From Methylocystis sp. SC2 (GTDB lineage: Bacteria; Pseudomonadota; Alphaproteobacteria; Rhizobiales; Beijerinckiaceae), in the NCBI RefSeq assembly GCF_000304315.1, contig NC_018485.1, positions 1,024,501 through 1,088,500 of the forward strand: a stretch of DNA of 64,000 nt, written 5' to 3'. The position numbers were made by a program, and so were the translations under genes. Position 1 is the first letter of the stretch. Each line of letters opens with the position of its first letter. The notes below the pieces were generated by a model, which saw only the letters and a program-made list of their open reading frames with translations, was not told the DNA's origin and did no database searches. Below, piece by piece: positions 7,539-16,496 of the stretch.

Positions 7539-9251
7539 AGAGGAAGCGCCGCTGCGGCGCGGCGCCAGTCTCAGCTCTTCGATCGTCGCCGCGAGCGACG
7601 CGAACTCCACCGGCTTAGTGAGAAAAGCGTCGACTCCGGCGGCGCGGGCGGCGCGTTCGTCTTCCTCGCGCGCGCTGGCCGTGAGCACCAATATGGGCGT
7701 GCGCGGCGCGCCTGCCCGCGCCTCCGCCTCGCGAATGCGGAGGCTCGCCTCGCGTCCGTCGAAATCCGGCATGAAAAGATCCATGACGATCACGTCATAG
7801 GGCGCGCCCACGCCCTCGATCGCTTCGCGGGCGCGCGCGAGCGCAAGCGCGCCGCTTTCCGCCCGAGTCACCGTCGCGCCAAGCTTCGCGAGGTGACGCG
7901 TGAGGATGAGCGCGTTGATCTCATTGTCTTCGGCGATCAGCGCGTTCACCCCGGCGAGCGCCTGCGGCGGCGCGTCGTCGTCAGGCGCCGGCGCCTTGGC
8001 GCGCTCTGGCGACAGACGGGCGATCAGCGAGGCGACCCGCACCGGCTTAACGAGCCATCCGTCGAAGTCGCACAAGGCGTCTTCGCCGAAGGCGCGCCGT
8101 TCGATGGGCGAGAAGAGCAGAAACAGTCGTCCCGCCTGCGCGTCGCGAGCGACTTTCGCCAATTGCGCGGTCATGTGCGGGCCCAGCGCGCAGTCGACGA
8201 TGACGGCGTCGAAGGGTTTCTCGCGCCGCATTTGCAGCGCGGACGGCGCATCCCCGGCCGCGACGATCTCCGCTTTGGCTCCGGCGAACCGCAAGGTCTC
8301 GGCGAGATAGGGCGCTTCAAAGACGCTCTGCGCGACGATCAGCGTTTCAAGCCCGGAAAGCGGCGCCGGCGCCCTGTCTTCGCTGAACGGCGGCGCCGGA
8401 AGCGTGAAGGCGAAAACCGCGCCCGTATCCGATGAATTGACGAGCGCCAGGGCGCCGCCCATCCTGGCGACGAGACGGCGAGAGATGGCGAGGCCGAGCC
8501 CTGTGCCCGCCTGCGGGTGGTTCTCGGAAGGATCGGCCTGCTCGAATTCCTCGAAGATCGCCTCGCGCGCCACCTCTGGAACGCCCGGCCCGGAGTCGCG
8601 CACCTCGAAGCGCAGCCGCGCGCCGTCTCGCGCGACGCGCACGCCCACGCCGCCGCGCTCGGTGAATTTCACCGCATTGCCGATGAGATTGACAAGCACC
8701 TGCCGAAGTCGCGCCGGATCGCTCACGATTTCGCGCGGCGTGTCCGGCGAGATGACGCTGGCAAGCTCCAGCCCTTTCGCCATCGCGCGCGGCGCCAGCA
8801 ATTCGACCACGCTTTCGACGAACGGCGCGAGCGCGAAGGCTTCGTGACGCAGCTCGAATTTGCCGGCTTCGATCTTGGAGAAATCCAGAATGTCGTCGAT
8901 CAGCTGCGAGAGCGAACGGCTGGAATCGCCGATCGCTTCGACATAGCTCGCCTGTTCGGCGGTGAGCCTGGTCATCGCGAGAAGCTGCGCCAGGCCCATG
9001 ACGCCGTTGAGCGGCGTGCGGAATTCGTGGCTGACCGCCGCGAGAAAGCGCGACTTGGCGAGACTGGCGGCTTCCGCTCTGTCGCGCGCCGCGGCGGCGG
9101 CGCGCAGCTCCCAGATTTCGTCGCGCAGCGATTCGAATTCGGCCTCGACCTGCGCGCGGCCGCGTCTGCGCAGCGCAATGAAAATGGACGCCGCCAGCAG
9201 CAGAATGGCGAGCTGCGCCGCAAGCAAAATCACAATATGGTTTAAAGACAT
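7536..9251 (-). CDS. Hybrid sensor histidine kinase / response regulator
   Basis: A 571-residue membrane kinase. Order: one transmembrane helix (about residues 5-27), a short coiled linker, HisKA with phospho-acceptor His75 in SHEFRTPLNG, HATPase_c with an N box (NLIGNAVKF) and G boxes (DSGPGVP, GTGLGLAIS), a degenerate receiver (about 300-410), and a C-terminal receiver with EDNEIN, acceptor Asp in VIVMDLFMPDFDG and the TKP lysine. There is no periplasmic or PAS sensor. The first receiver lacks the paired acidic residues (LIVAQS in their place) and is probably non-phosphorylatable. No partner regulator or Hpt gene lies nearby, so the output is unknown. The stop codon lies inside the repeat at 7426-7538. 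Confidence 0.92.
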   Translation of the reverse strand: MSLNHIVILLAAQLAILLLAASIFIALRRRGRAQVEAEFESLRDEIWELRAAAAARDRAEAASLAKSRFLAAVSHEFRTPLNGVMGLAQLLAMTRLTAEQASYVEAIGDSSRSLSQLIDDILDFSKIEAGKFELRHEAFALAPFVESVVELLAPRAMAKGLELASVISPDTPREIVSDPARLRQVLVNLIGNAVKFTERGGVGVRVARDGARLRFEVRDSGPGVPEVAREAIFEEFEQADPSENHPQAGTGLGLAISRRLVARMGGALALVNSSDTGAVFAFTLPAPPFSEDRAPAPLSGLETLIVAQSVFEAPYLAETLRFAGAKAEIVAAGDAPSALQMRREKPFDAVIVDCALGPHMTAQLAKVARDAQAGRLFLLFSPIERRAFGEDALCDFDGWLVKPVRVASLIARLSPERAKAPAPDDDAPPQALAGVNALIAEDNEINALILTRHLAKLGATVTRAESGALALARAREAIEGVGAPYDVIVMDLFMPDFDGREASLRIREAEARAGAPRTPILVLTASAREEDERAARAAGVDAFLTKPVEFASLAATIEELRLAPRRSGASS

Positions 9252-9260
9252 GCGCCCATA

Positions 9261-10799
9261 TCAGGCCGCAAGGCGCCCCGACGCAAGCCCCGCGCGATAG
9301 GAAAGCGCTTCGGCAAGATGCGGTCGGCCGACGGACTCAGCGCCGTCGAGATCGGCGATGGTGCGCGCGAGCTTCAAGACCCTGTGAAACCCTCTGGCGG
9401 TGAGGCCGAAGCGCTCGGAGGCGTCCCGAATCAGCGCCGTGCCGCCGGCGTCGAGACGCGCCACGCGCTCGATCACCGCCGCGGGCGCGGCGGCGTTGGC
9501 GGCGACCCTTGGCAGCGAGAGCGCATCGTAGCGTGCGCGCTGAATCTCTCTGGCCCGCGCGACGCGCGCCGCGACCTGCCGCGACCCCTCGCTTGGCGGC
9601 GGCAACACGAGATCGGCGGCGGTCACCGCCGGCACCTCGATCTGCACATCGAAACGGTCGAGCAGCGGCCCCGAAAGCCGCGCCTGATATTGCGCGACGC
9701 AGCGTTCATTGGGTTGGCGCTTGCAGGCGTAGCCCGGATCCATCGCATGACCGCAACGGCAGGGATTCATCGCCGCGACTAGCTGAAAGCGCGCCGGGTA
9801 GACGGCGCGATGATTGGCGCGCGACACCGCCACCTCGCCCGTCTCGAGCGGCTGGCGGAGACTGTCGAGGACCTGAGGCTGAAACTCGGGCAGTTCGTCG
9901 AGAAAGAGCACCCCGTGATGCGCGAGCGAAATCTCGCCCGGCCGCGCATGGGTCCCGCCGCCGACCAGCGCCGGCATCGAGGCGGAATGGTGAGGCGCGC
10001 GAAAGGGCCGCCGGTCGGTCAGTTCGCCTCCGGCGATCTGCCCCGCCACCGAATGCACCATCGAGACTTCCAGCAATTCCCGCGGCGTCAGCGGCGGCAG
10101 GATCGACGGCAGCCGCGCGGCGAGCATCGATTTTCCCGCCCCCGGAGGGCCGCTCATCAGAAGATTGTGGCCGCCGGCGGCGGCGATTTCGAGCGCGCGC
10201 TTGGCGCTCTCCTGTCCCTTGATGTCGGAAAGGTCGGGCTGATCGTCGGCGAGCCGGCGGACCGCCGGCTGAGGCCGGGCCAGAACCTGCGCGCCCTTGA
10301 CGTGATTGACCAGCTGGATGAGCGAGCGCGGCGCGATCACCTCCATATCGCTCGACGCCCACGCCGCTTCCGGCCCGCATTGGCTCGGACAGATCAGTCC
10401 CAATCCGCGCGCGTTGGCCGCCACCGCCGCCGGCAGGACCCCCGCCGTCGGCGTCAGCGTTCCGTCGAGCGCAAGTTCGCCAAGCACGACGAATCCTTCG
10501 AGCGCGTCGGAGGGAATGGCTCCAATGGCCGCCATGACCCCAAGCGCGATCGGCACGTCATAGTGGCTTCCCTCTTTGGGCATGTCGGCGGGAGCGAGAT
10601 TGACGGTGATTCTTTTCGCCGGCAGCGCCAGACCGGAAGCGATCAGCGCCGCGCGCACCCGCTCGCGCGACTCGGCGACGGCCTTGTCGGCGAGGCCGAC
10701 GACATTGAAGACGACCGCGCCGCTCGAAATCTGCACTTGGACGTCGACGGGACGGGCCTCGACGCCTTCGAACGCGACCGTCGCCACCCTCACCGCCAT
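9261..10799 (-). CDS. comM: YifB/ComM family AAA+ Mg-chelatase-like protein
   Basis: Homologue of ComM, a hexameric helicase that promotes branch migration during natural transformation; in non-competent bacteria the role is less clear. From the chosen ATG (MAVRVATVAFEG) the product is 512 residues. It has an N-terminal Lon-protease-like domain, Walker A GPPGAGKS at about 217-224, a DELPEF Walker B-type segment, a cysteine cluster (CRCGHAMDPGYACKRQPNERC) and a C-terminal Mg-chelatase domain. A TTG 30 bases upstream is in frame, but GGGAG before the ATG and family N-termini favour 10799. It starts 9 bases after... no gene overlaps it; the kinase gene follows on the same strand, 9 bases beyond its stop. 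Confidence 0.92.
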   Translation of the reverse strand: MAVRVATVAFEGVEARPVDVQVQISSGAVVFNVVGLADKAVAESRERVRAALIASGLALPAKRITVNLAPADMPKEGSHYDVPIALGVMAAIGAIPSDALEGFVVLGELALDGTLTPTAGVLPAAVAANARGLGLICPSQCGPEAAWASSDMEVIAPRSLIQLVNHVKGAQVLARPQPAVRRLADDQPDLSDIKGQESAKRALEIAAAGGHNLLMSGPPGAGKSMLAARLPSILPPLTPRELLEVSMVHSVAGQIAGGELTDRRPFRAPHHSASMPALVGGGTHARPGEISLAHHGVLFLDELPEFQPQVLDSLRQPLETGEVAVSRANHRAVYPARFQLVAAMNPCRCGHAMDPGYACKRQPNERCVAQYQARLSGPLLDRFDVQIEVPAVTAADLVLPPPSEGSRQVAARVARAREIQRARYDALSLPRVAANAAAPAAVIERVARLDAGGTALIRDASERFGLTARGFHRVLKLARTIADLDGAESVGRPHLAEALSYRAGLASGRLAA

Positions 10800-11001
10800 C
10801 GCGCGCTCCCGAGAAATTCCTTTCGGCAATTGTCGACAGCTTAACTGGCGCGCGATCTCGGCGCAAGAACATTATATGAACACAGCCGCGCCGGCACTAA
10901 CCTAGATCGGAAATTGCAATTGCCAGGTTTCGGTTTGCGCGCAGATATTCTGCGCGCGCGGCGCGAGGAGCCGCACACAGGCCGATTGAAGGAGATTGCA
11001 G

Positions 11002-11259
11002 ATGAAGTTGAGAACGGGTCTCGCGATGATTTTCGCGGCGGCTCTGGCCGCGCCGGCCGACGCGGCGATGCCGGTCGCGCCGAGTGAGACGGCGGGCGCG
11101 CCGATCGTGCAAGTCTATGGCGGTTGCGGGCCTTACGGCCATCGCGGTCCCTATGGCGGGTGTCGGTGGGGCGGACAATGGGGCGGCTACCGCTTTGGAA
11201 GGCCCTGCCCGCCCGGCTTCCATCTCGGTCCCTACGGCCGCCGCTGCTGGCCAAACTAA
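11002..11259 (+). CDS. Small secreted GCG_CRPN-type protein
   Basis: An 85-residue exported protein. The signal peptide is residues 1-23 (KLRTGLAMIFAAALAAPADA). The mature part is Gly/Pro/Tyr/Arg-rich with the pattern GCGPYGHRGPYGGCRWGG and a C-terminal RPCPPGFHLGPYGRRCWPN, typical of the alphaproteobacterial GCG_CRPN group. Four cysteines could form disulfides in the periplasm. Function unknown. GAAGGAG lies 7 bases before the ATG, which fixes the start. It converges on the adhesin-associated gene. Confidence 0.8.
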   Translation: MKLRTGLAMIFAAALAAPADAAMPVAPSETAGAPIVQVYGGCGPYGHRGPYGGCRWGGQWGGYRFGRPCPPGFHLGPYGRRCWPN

Positions 11260-11267
11260 GCTCACCG

Positions 11268-11299
11268 AAAAGCCGGGACGGCGAACCGTCCCGCGCTTT
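11268..11299. terminator. Bidirectional terminator hairpin
   Basis: Perfect 8-bp stem CGGGACGG / CCGTCCCG closed by a CGAA tetraloop (11274-11293). AAAGC and GCTTT extend it after a one-base bulge. It lies between the convergent genes ending at 11259 and 11321, with A-rich and T-rich edges that suit termination in both directions. Confidence 0.65.
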
Positions 11300-11320
11300 G
11301 CCGGCGCCCGTCCGTCGCCG

Positions 11321-11902
11321 TCAGGGCTGCTTTGTCCCGGACGGGCGAAGTCCCGTCCCGCCTTTTGGCTGCGCTGCGGCGCTCGGGGCCGGCGCGTCGC
11401 TCGGCGCCACCGGCGCCGAAGATCCCAGCGAAACCGAGAGGCCGAACAGCTTCCACTGGCTCTGGACAGGCGCATAAAGCAGTTCGAAGCGAATCTGCGT
11501 CGGCACGGACGGGAAAAACCCCGCCATGTGCATCATTCCAGTCGACTCTATCTGCGGCAGCATGCTGAGCTGCGGCTCCAGGACGGCGACGCCCGACAGG
11601 TCGAGATTTTGGGTGCGCTGATAAGCGAAGATTTCCGCCAGCCGCGCGGCCGTGTTCGTCTGGAAGCCCGGGGCTCCGAGGTCGCGCAGCACCGTATAAT
11701 TGCCGGTCTTGTTGGCCTGATCGAGCGCAAGCAGAGTCGAGCGGACGAGAATCAGAACCCCGTTCTTGTCGATATCGGCGGGCCTGGGCGGCTGCGCCGG
11801 CCGCGCAGGCTGAGACTTAGGCGACTGCGCCGAAGCCATCGTCGGAAAAAAACTCGCGGCCACCAGGGCCGCGAGCATTATGTGCTTGATCTTTACGATC
11901 AT
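11321..11902 (-). CDS. Secreted protein of unknown function next to the adhesin
   Basis: A 193-residue protein with a signal peptide cleaved near residue 25 (SFFPTMASA-Q). A proline-rich linker (about 30-42) precedes a compact domain (LILVRSTLLALDQANKTGNYTV through QLSMLPQIESTGMMHM), then an Ala/Pro-rich tail. I do not recognise a named family; the alpha-plus-beta core could be an NTF2-like fold, but that is a guess. The start is 3 bases after the stop of the large YadA-like adhesin, so the two are co-transcribed. This suggests a periplasmic or surface partner of the adhesin. Confidence 0.75.
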   Translation of the reverse strand: MIVKIKHIMLAALVAASFFPTMASAQSPKSQPARPAQPPRPADIDKNGVLILVRSTLLALDQANKTGNYTVLRDLGAPGFQTNTAARLAEIFAYQRTQNLDLSGVAVLEPQLSMLPQIESTGMMHMAGFFPSVPTQIRFELLYAPVQSQWKLFGLSVSLGSSAPVAPSDAPAPSAAAQPKGGTGLRPSGTKQP

Positions 11903-11905
11903 GGA

Positions 11906-14407
11906 TCACCAAGCCAGGGTCAGGCCCGCACGTCCGGCGACGCCGCCGTATTTGAGGCCCGCGCCGATGCCGGCATTGACCACCGCCCATTCGTTCAAGC
12001 GCAGTTGCCCCTGAGCGGCGAGGGCGTACTGGCCGCGGAAGGTGCCGAAGTTGCCGGTGACCGAGAAGAACTTGTTGTCCGGCAGGTAGCTGGCGCCGCC
12101 GAGCGCGACGGCGACCGCCGTGCCCTCGTAACCACGTTGCACCCCTCTTCCGAGGTCATACACGCTTTGCGCCAGGCCAAGGACGCCAGCCTGCAGACCT
12201 TGGATGTCCTGCGGACCGAACGCCGAAGTCGCGAGATGACCCTGGGCGTCCGTGGTGGTGAACTTGGTCACGCCAACCTGCGAGGCCAAGCTCGCGGCGG
12301 ATGTGATGCCAGGCGCCTGGTAGGTGTTGGCCGCCGTGCCGAGCATGATCTGGTTGTTCGCGGTGTTGGTCGCGCCAGCGCCCAAAGCCGTTGAGCCGTT
12401 GAAGCCATTGGCGTTCGCTCCGGCCCCAACCGCCGTCGAGGCGACGGTTCCGTTTGTGTTGGCGCCTAGGCCAACCGACACCGAGCCGACGCTGCCGACG
12501 GACGTAGCGCCCGAACCCAGCGCAGAAGAGCCAAAGCTGCCGTTGGCGTTAGCCAGCGTGCCAGATGCCGTCGAAAGGAAGCTGCCGGTCGCTGTCGCAC
12601 CCGTTCCGACCGCGGACGAGCCAAAGCTGCCGCTAGCGTTCGAGTCCGTGCCAACCGCCGTTGAATTGACGGCGAGGTTGGCCTTAGCGTTGGTACCGAG
12701 CGCCGTCGAACGGAAGCTCGGAGCCGCTTTTGTGCCGGCCTGAGCGCCATTGCCAAATGCGGAGTTCTTCGAATCCCCGAAGAAGCCCCAGGCGGAAGAA
12801 CCGTCACCGACCGCCGTGCCACCCTTGTTCGCCAGAGCGCCGGCGCCGATCGCAACGGAGCCTTGTGCTTGCGCGCCCGTGCCGATCGCGATCGCGTTGG
12901 CGCCGGGTCCGGCCGTAGCCCCGTTACCTAGAGCAATGCCGTTTTGACCTGTCGCCTTCGAGCCAACACCCCCGGCGAAAGAATTGTCGCCGGTCGCCGA
13001 GTTGCCCGTGCCGACCGCGGTGCCCTTGTCGCCGGTGACCAGATTGCCAGAGCCGAAGGCTTGGGCCTTGTCGGCAGCCACGAAGTTGCCGTTGCCGACC
13101 GCCGTGGACTTGTCGCCGAGCACGAGGTTCTTGGAGCCGGTCGCGGTCGAGCCGTCGCCGGACACGCCATTGACCGCGCCGAAGGCGCTGGAGTTGTCGC
13201 CGAACACGCCATTGACGGTGCCAAAGGCGTTGGAGTTGTCGCCGAAGACCGCGTTGGTGTTGCCGACGCTGGTGGACTTGTCGCCGACGATCAGGTTCTT
13301 GGAGCCGGTCGCGGTGGAGCCATCGCCGAAGACCGCGTTGGTGGTGCCCACGCTGGTCGACTTGTCTCCGATCACGAGGTTCTTCGAGCCGGTCGCGGTG
13401 GAGCCGTCGCCAATGACGCCGTTGATGGTGCCGAAGGCGTTGGAGCCGTCGCCGATGACGCCGTTGATGGTGCCGACCGCGTTCGAGCCGTCGCCGATGA
13501 CGCCGTTGATCGTGCCGATGGCGTTCGACCCATCGCCGAGAACGCCGTTCAGCGTGCCGATGGCGTGCGAGCCGTCGCCACCCACGAAGTTAAATGCGCC
13601 AATGGCCGCGGAATTGTCTCCGAAAACGCCGTTCACCGTGCCGAATGCGCTGGAGTTGTCGCCGAAGACCGCATTGGTGTTGCCGACGCTGGTCGACTTG
13701 TCGCCGACGATCAGGTTCTTGGAGCCGAAGGCGCTGGAGCCGTCGCCGAAGACCGCGTTGGCGGCGCCGACGCTGGTCGACTTGTCGCCGACGATGAGGT
13801 TCTTGGAGCCGAAGGCGCTGGAGCTGTCGCCGAAGACCGCGTTGGCGGCGCCAACGCTGGTCGACTTGTCGCCGACGATCAGGTTCTTGGAGCCGAACGC
13901 GCTGGAGCTGTCGCCGAACACGCCGTTGGTGTTGCCGACGCTGGTCGACTTGTCGCCGATGATGAGGTTCTTGGAGCCGAACGCGCTGGAGCCGTCGCCA
14001 AACACGCCGTTGATCGTGCCGAAGGCGTTGGAGCCGTCGCCGATCACGAGGTTGAGCGTGCCGATGGCGTTCGAACCGATGCCGACCACGCCGTTGAGCG
14101 TGCCGATGGCGTTCGAGCCGATGCCGATCACGCCGTTGAGCGTGCCGATGGCGTTCGAGCCGATGCCGAGCACGCCGTTGAGCGTGCCGATGGCGTTCGA
14201 GCCGGGACCGAACGCGGCGTTGAGATTGCCGCAGGCAAACGCGAGGGGCCCGGCGATGGAGGGCGATCCGGGGCAGACTAAGGCGCTCGCCGACGTCGGC
14301 GCGAATGCCGCGCCCATCGCGATGGCGGCGGAACCGCCCATCAGCACGCGACGAAATGCGAGGGAACCGTTTTTGGGTTTGATGAGTTTCTGAGACAGTT
14401 TGGTCAT
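11906..14407 (-). CDS. YadA-type trimeric autotransporter adhesin
   Basis: An 833-residue surface adhesin. Layout: a long signal sequence (cleavage near residue 43), about thirty 14-residue head repeats (69-488) of the type GSNAIGTINGVIGD alternating with GSSAFGSKNLIVGD and KSTSVGAANAVFGD, classical YadA/Hep_Hag repeats to about 700, a short neck and coiled-coil (SLASQVGVTKF, IQGLQAGVLGL), and a C-terminal YadA anchor of about 80 residues ending in aromatic Trp. Three chains form the beta-barrel that exposes the head. Typical stalk length is missing, so the head sits close to the membrane. A promoter candidate is at 14486-14515. A secreted protein gene follows after 3 bases. Confidence 0.88.
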   Translation of the reverse strand: MTKLSQKLIKPKNGSLAFRRVLMGGSAAIAMGAAFAPTSASALVCPGSPSIAGPLAFACGNLNAAFGPGSNAIGTLNGVLGIGSNAIGTLNGVIGIGSNAIGTLNGVVGIGSNAIGTLNLVIGDGSNAFGTINGVFGDGSSAFGSKNLIIGDKSTSVGNTNGVFGDSSSAFGSKNLIVGDKSTSVGAANAVFGDSSSAFGSKNLIVGDKSTSVGAANAVFGDGSSAFGSKNLIVGDKSTSVGNTNAVFGDNSSAFGTVNGVFGDNSAAIGAFNFVGGDGSHAIGTLNGVLGDGSNAIGTINGVIGDGSNAVGTINGVIGDGSNAFGTINGVIGDGSTATGSKNLVIGDKSTSVGTTNAVFGDGSTATGSKNLIVGDKSTSVGNTNAVFGDNSNAFGTVNGVFGDNSSAFGAVNGVSGDGSTATGSKNLVLGDKSTAVGNGNFVAADKAQAFGSGNLVTGDKGTAVGTGNSATGDNSFAGGVGSKATGQNGIALGNGATAGPGANAIAIGTGAQAQGSVAIGAGALANKGGTAVGDGSSAWGFFGDSKNSAFGNGAQAGTKAAPSFRSTALGTNAKANLAVNSTAVGTDSNASGSFGSSAVGTGATATGSFLSTASGTLANANGSFGSSALGSGATSVGSVGSVSVGLGANTNGTVASTAVGAGANANGFNGSTALGAGATNTANNQIMLGTAANTYQAPGITSAASLASQVGVTKFTTTDAQGHLATSAFGPQDIQGLQAGVLGLAQSVYDLGRGVQRGYEGTAVAVALGGASYLPDNKFFSVTGNFGTFRGQYALAAQGQLRLNEWAVVNAGIGAGLKYGGVAGRAGLTLAW
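12944..14203 (-). repeat. 42-bp tandem repeat array inside the adhesin gene
   Basis: About 30 head-to-tail in-frame units of 42 bp, encoding 14 residues each. They fall into classes (GSNAIGT-, GSSAFGSKN-, KSTSVG-). Several occur as an 84-bp double unit repeated in succession, so copy number probably varies by recombination or slippage. Units near the 5' end of the gene are the most alike. Confidence 0.85.
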
Positions 14408-14861
14408 GGTCAGTTCCCATTCCTAAGGACTGCGAAGAGCACCGAACCGCGAATTTGCCGAGCGCGGTGACAAGTGGTCGCGATGAATAAAATTTGGACG
14501 GGCATGCACAGTCAACGATGAACGGCGCCTTTAGCGCTCGGTTTGGCCACATTTCCGGCAGCTGTGATAAATAGGAAACAGTGCCGAGGACCTGCGTAAA
14601 GGCGCAACAAGCGCGCCGTCTAATCTCAAATAATTGAAGTTCCCCGAGTAATCGGTTCGCCTCGAGACCGCCTCCGTAAACTTACGTAGGTCGTTTGCTT
14701 GGGAAGGCGTCGCCCCTCCAAATATCGTTCGCGGGGCGACTCGGGAGTTCGAACGCCGAGACGGCGCGATGCTCGAGGATGAGCGGAGGCGAATCTCGCC
14801 ACGTTGCAAATTGGCCGGGCCAAGTGGAGAATGAAACTCCTTGGGCTCCGGAAACTTGCTT
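14408..14861. other. Intergenic region between adhesin and methyltransferase genes
   Basis: About 450 bases between divergent genes, visibly less GC-rich near 14470-14660 than its surroundings. It holds the adhesin promoter and leader. Short open frames on the minus strand (for example near 14531-14809) lack a recognisable product or ribosome-binding site, so I do not call them. Confidence 0.5.
14486..14515 (-). promoter_or_regulatory. Sigma70-like promoter of the adhesin gene
   Basis: On the minus strand TTGACT (14515-14510) is followed, 17-18 bases on, by TTTTAT/TTTATT (14492-14486). Transcription would start near 14479 and give a leader of roughly 70 bases before the ATG at 14407. Predicted from consensus only. 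Confidence 0.4.
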
Positions 14862-16454
14862 ATGACGACTCACTTCGGGACGGCCGTGCAGGCGGCGATC
14901 GCGCGCAACGCCGCCTCCTACGACGATCTTCCTTATGTCTCGCATCCCTTTCCGCAGACGCATCCGGCGCGGCTTGGCGCGGTCGCCCGCATCTTCAAGC
15001 TGACGGCCCCCGATCTCTCCCGCGCCCGGGTTTTGGAGCTTGGATGCGCGGCCGGGGGCAATCTCATTCCGCTCGCGGCCCGTCACCCGGACGCCTATTT
15101 TCTCGGCGTCGACCTGTCGCAGCGGCAGATCGAGGAGGGCCAGCAGCGAATCGCCGCCCTCGGACTGTCCAACGTCAATCTACGCCGCCAGAGCCTGACC
15201 GACCTTCGGTCCAAGGACGGCGGCTTCGACTATATTATATGTCACGGCGTCTACAGCTGGGTGCCCGAGCAGGTGCGCGACGCTATTCTGCGGATCGCGC
15301 GAGAAAATCTCGCGCCGCACGGGGTCGCCTTTGTCAGCTACAATGTTCAGCCCGGATGGCGGCTGCGGCAGACCTTGCGCGACGCGCTGGGGCTGCACGT
15401 CGGGCCGCATGGCTCGCTGCGCGAGCGCGTCGCCCGCGCCCGCGAAATGCTGTCCTTTCTGGAGCAGAACACGCCGGCGGAGACGACCTGGGGCGCTATT
15501 TTCCGGGCCGAAGCCGCCAATTTGCGCATGGCCGACGACTCCTACATCGGCCACGAATTTCTCGAAGACTGCAACGAGCCGTGCAGTTTCTCCGAGTTCA
15601 TGGCGAGCGCCGGGGGCCACGGACTGGCCTATCTCGGCGAGGCGGCCCTTTCGACCATGATGCCCGAGAATATGAATCCGGCCGCGGCGCCCTTGCTGCG
15701 CGCGCTGGCGGGCGACAATCAGGTGTCGCTCGAACAGCATATGGACATTTTCACCGGCCGGACCTTCCGCCAGAGCCTGCTCATCCACAAGGAGCGGGAG
15801 AGTAAATGCGTCCGCAAGATTATGCCCGACGCGCTCGCGGGCCTGCACTTTCTGGCGCGGACGGACTTCGGCTTTTCGCGCGAAGAGGGGGGCAACGCCT
15901 TTTTCGCGGACGGCACCGGCGCCTGGTTTTCCACACAGGATCCGGGCGTGCGCAAGGCCATGGACGCGCTTGCCGCGCGGCTGCCGGATTCGAGTTCGAT
16001 CGACGAGATCGTCGCAGCGATGGAGGTGCGCGGCGCCTCCGTCGACGAGGCGACGCGATCCAGAATCGCCGACGCGTTTATGCGCATGACGCTCGTCGGC
16101 CTTTTGACGGGCTCGACGGAACCCATGCGGATCGCTCGCGCGCTTTCAGCAAAGCCTCTCGCCTGCCCCATGCTGCGGGCCGACGCGGCCGCCGGCGTCT
16201 TGCACTCGGCTAATCTGCGCCATGAGCCGATTCGGCTCGATATCGTCGCCCAGTTGGTGACGCCGCTGCTCGACGGCGGCAACGACCGTGACGCCCTGAT
16301 CGCCTCGACGATCGCCGCGGCGGACGCCGGCCGCGTGACCTTTCAGCGCGCCGGTCAGACAGTGGTCGATCCGGCCGATATCGCCGTCTGCGCCGCCGAG
16401 CACGTCGATCGCGTGCTCGGCCACCTGCAGAGCAACGCCTGCCTCCTCGCCTGA
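14862..16454 (+). CDS. SAM-dependent methyltransferase with regulatory domain
   Basis: A 530-residue cytosolic protein. The N-terminal class I methyltransferase has motif I VLELGCAAGGN (about residues 55-65), VDLSQRQIEEG after it, and DYIICHGVYSWVP. Residues about 215-310 match the methyltransferase regulatory domain found in this family (SFSEFMASAGGHGLAYL), and a C-terminal region of about 200 residues resembles the PKMT-type partner domain. Related proteins are lysine methyltransferases in rickettsiae that modify outer-membrane protein; the target here is unknown. Start at ATG 14862; a TTG 21 bases upstream is less likely. It is a single gene next to the adhesin, which may or may not be meaningful. 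Confidence 0.85.
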   Translation: MTTHFGTAVQAAIARNAASYDDLPYVSHPFPQTHPARLGAVARIFKLTAPDLSRARVLELGCAAGGNLIPLAARHPDAYFLGVDLSQRQIEEGQQRIAALGLSNVNLRRQSLTDLRSKDGGFDYIICHGVYSWVPEQVRDAILRIARENLAPHGVAFVSYNVQPGWRLRQTLRDALGLHVGPHGSLRERVARAREMLSFLEQNTPAETTWGAIFRAEAANLRMADDSYIGHEFLEDCNEPCSFSEFMASAGGHGLAYLGEAALSTMMPENMNPAAAPLLRALAGDNQVSLEQHMDIFTGRTFRQSLLIHKERESKCVRKIMPDALAGLHFLARTDFGFSREEGGNAFFADGTGAWFSTQDPGVRKAMDALAARLPDSSSIDEIVAAMEVRGASVDEATRSRIADAFMRMTLVGLLTGSTEPMRIARALSAKPLACPMLRADAAAGVLHSANLRHEPIRLDIVAQLVTPLLDGGNDRDALIASTIAAADAGRVTFQRAGQTVVDPADIAVCAAEHVDRVLGHLQSNACLLA

Positions 16455-16496
16455 GGTGCGGCTCCAAGGGAGGGGATCCGCCGGGCCGCGACGGCG

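Noticed and set aside
12944..14203. CRISPR-like regular spacing of repeats
   Set aside because: Units are contiguous, in frame and without unique spacers, and no cas genes are near.
12944..14393. Two long plus-strand open frames (445 and 469 codons) opposite the adhesin repeats
   Set aside because: They arise because the 42-bp unit lacks stop codons in those frames. The products are monotonous repeats with no start signal, while the minus strand gives a coherent signal peptide, head and YadA anchor.
14531..14823. Short minus-strand frames between the adhesin and methyltransferase genes
   Set aside because: No recognisable motif, no ribosome-binding site and arginine/serine-rich composition typical of chance frames in GC-rich DNA.
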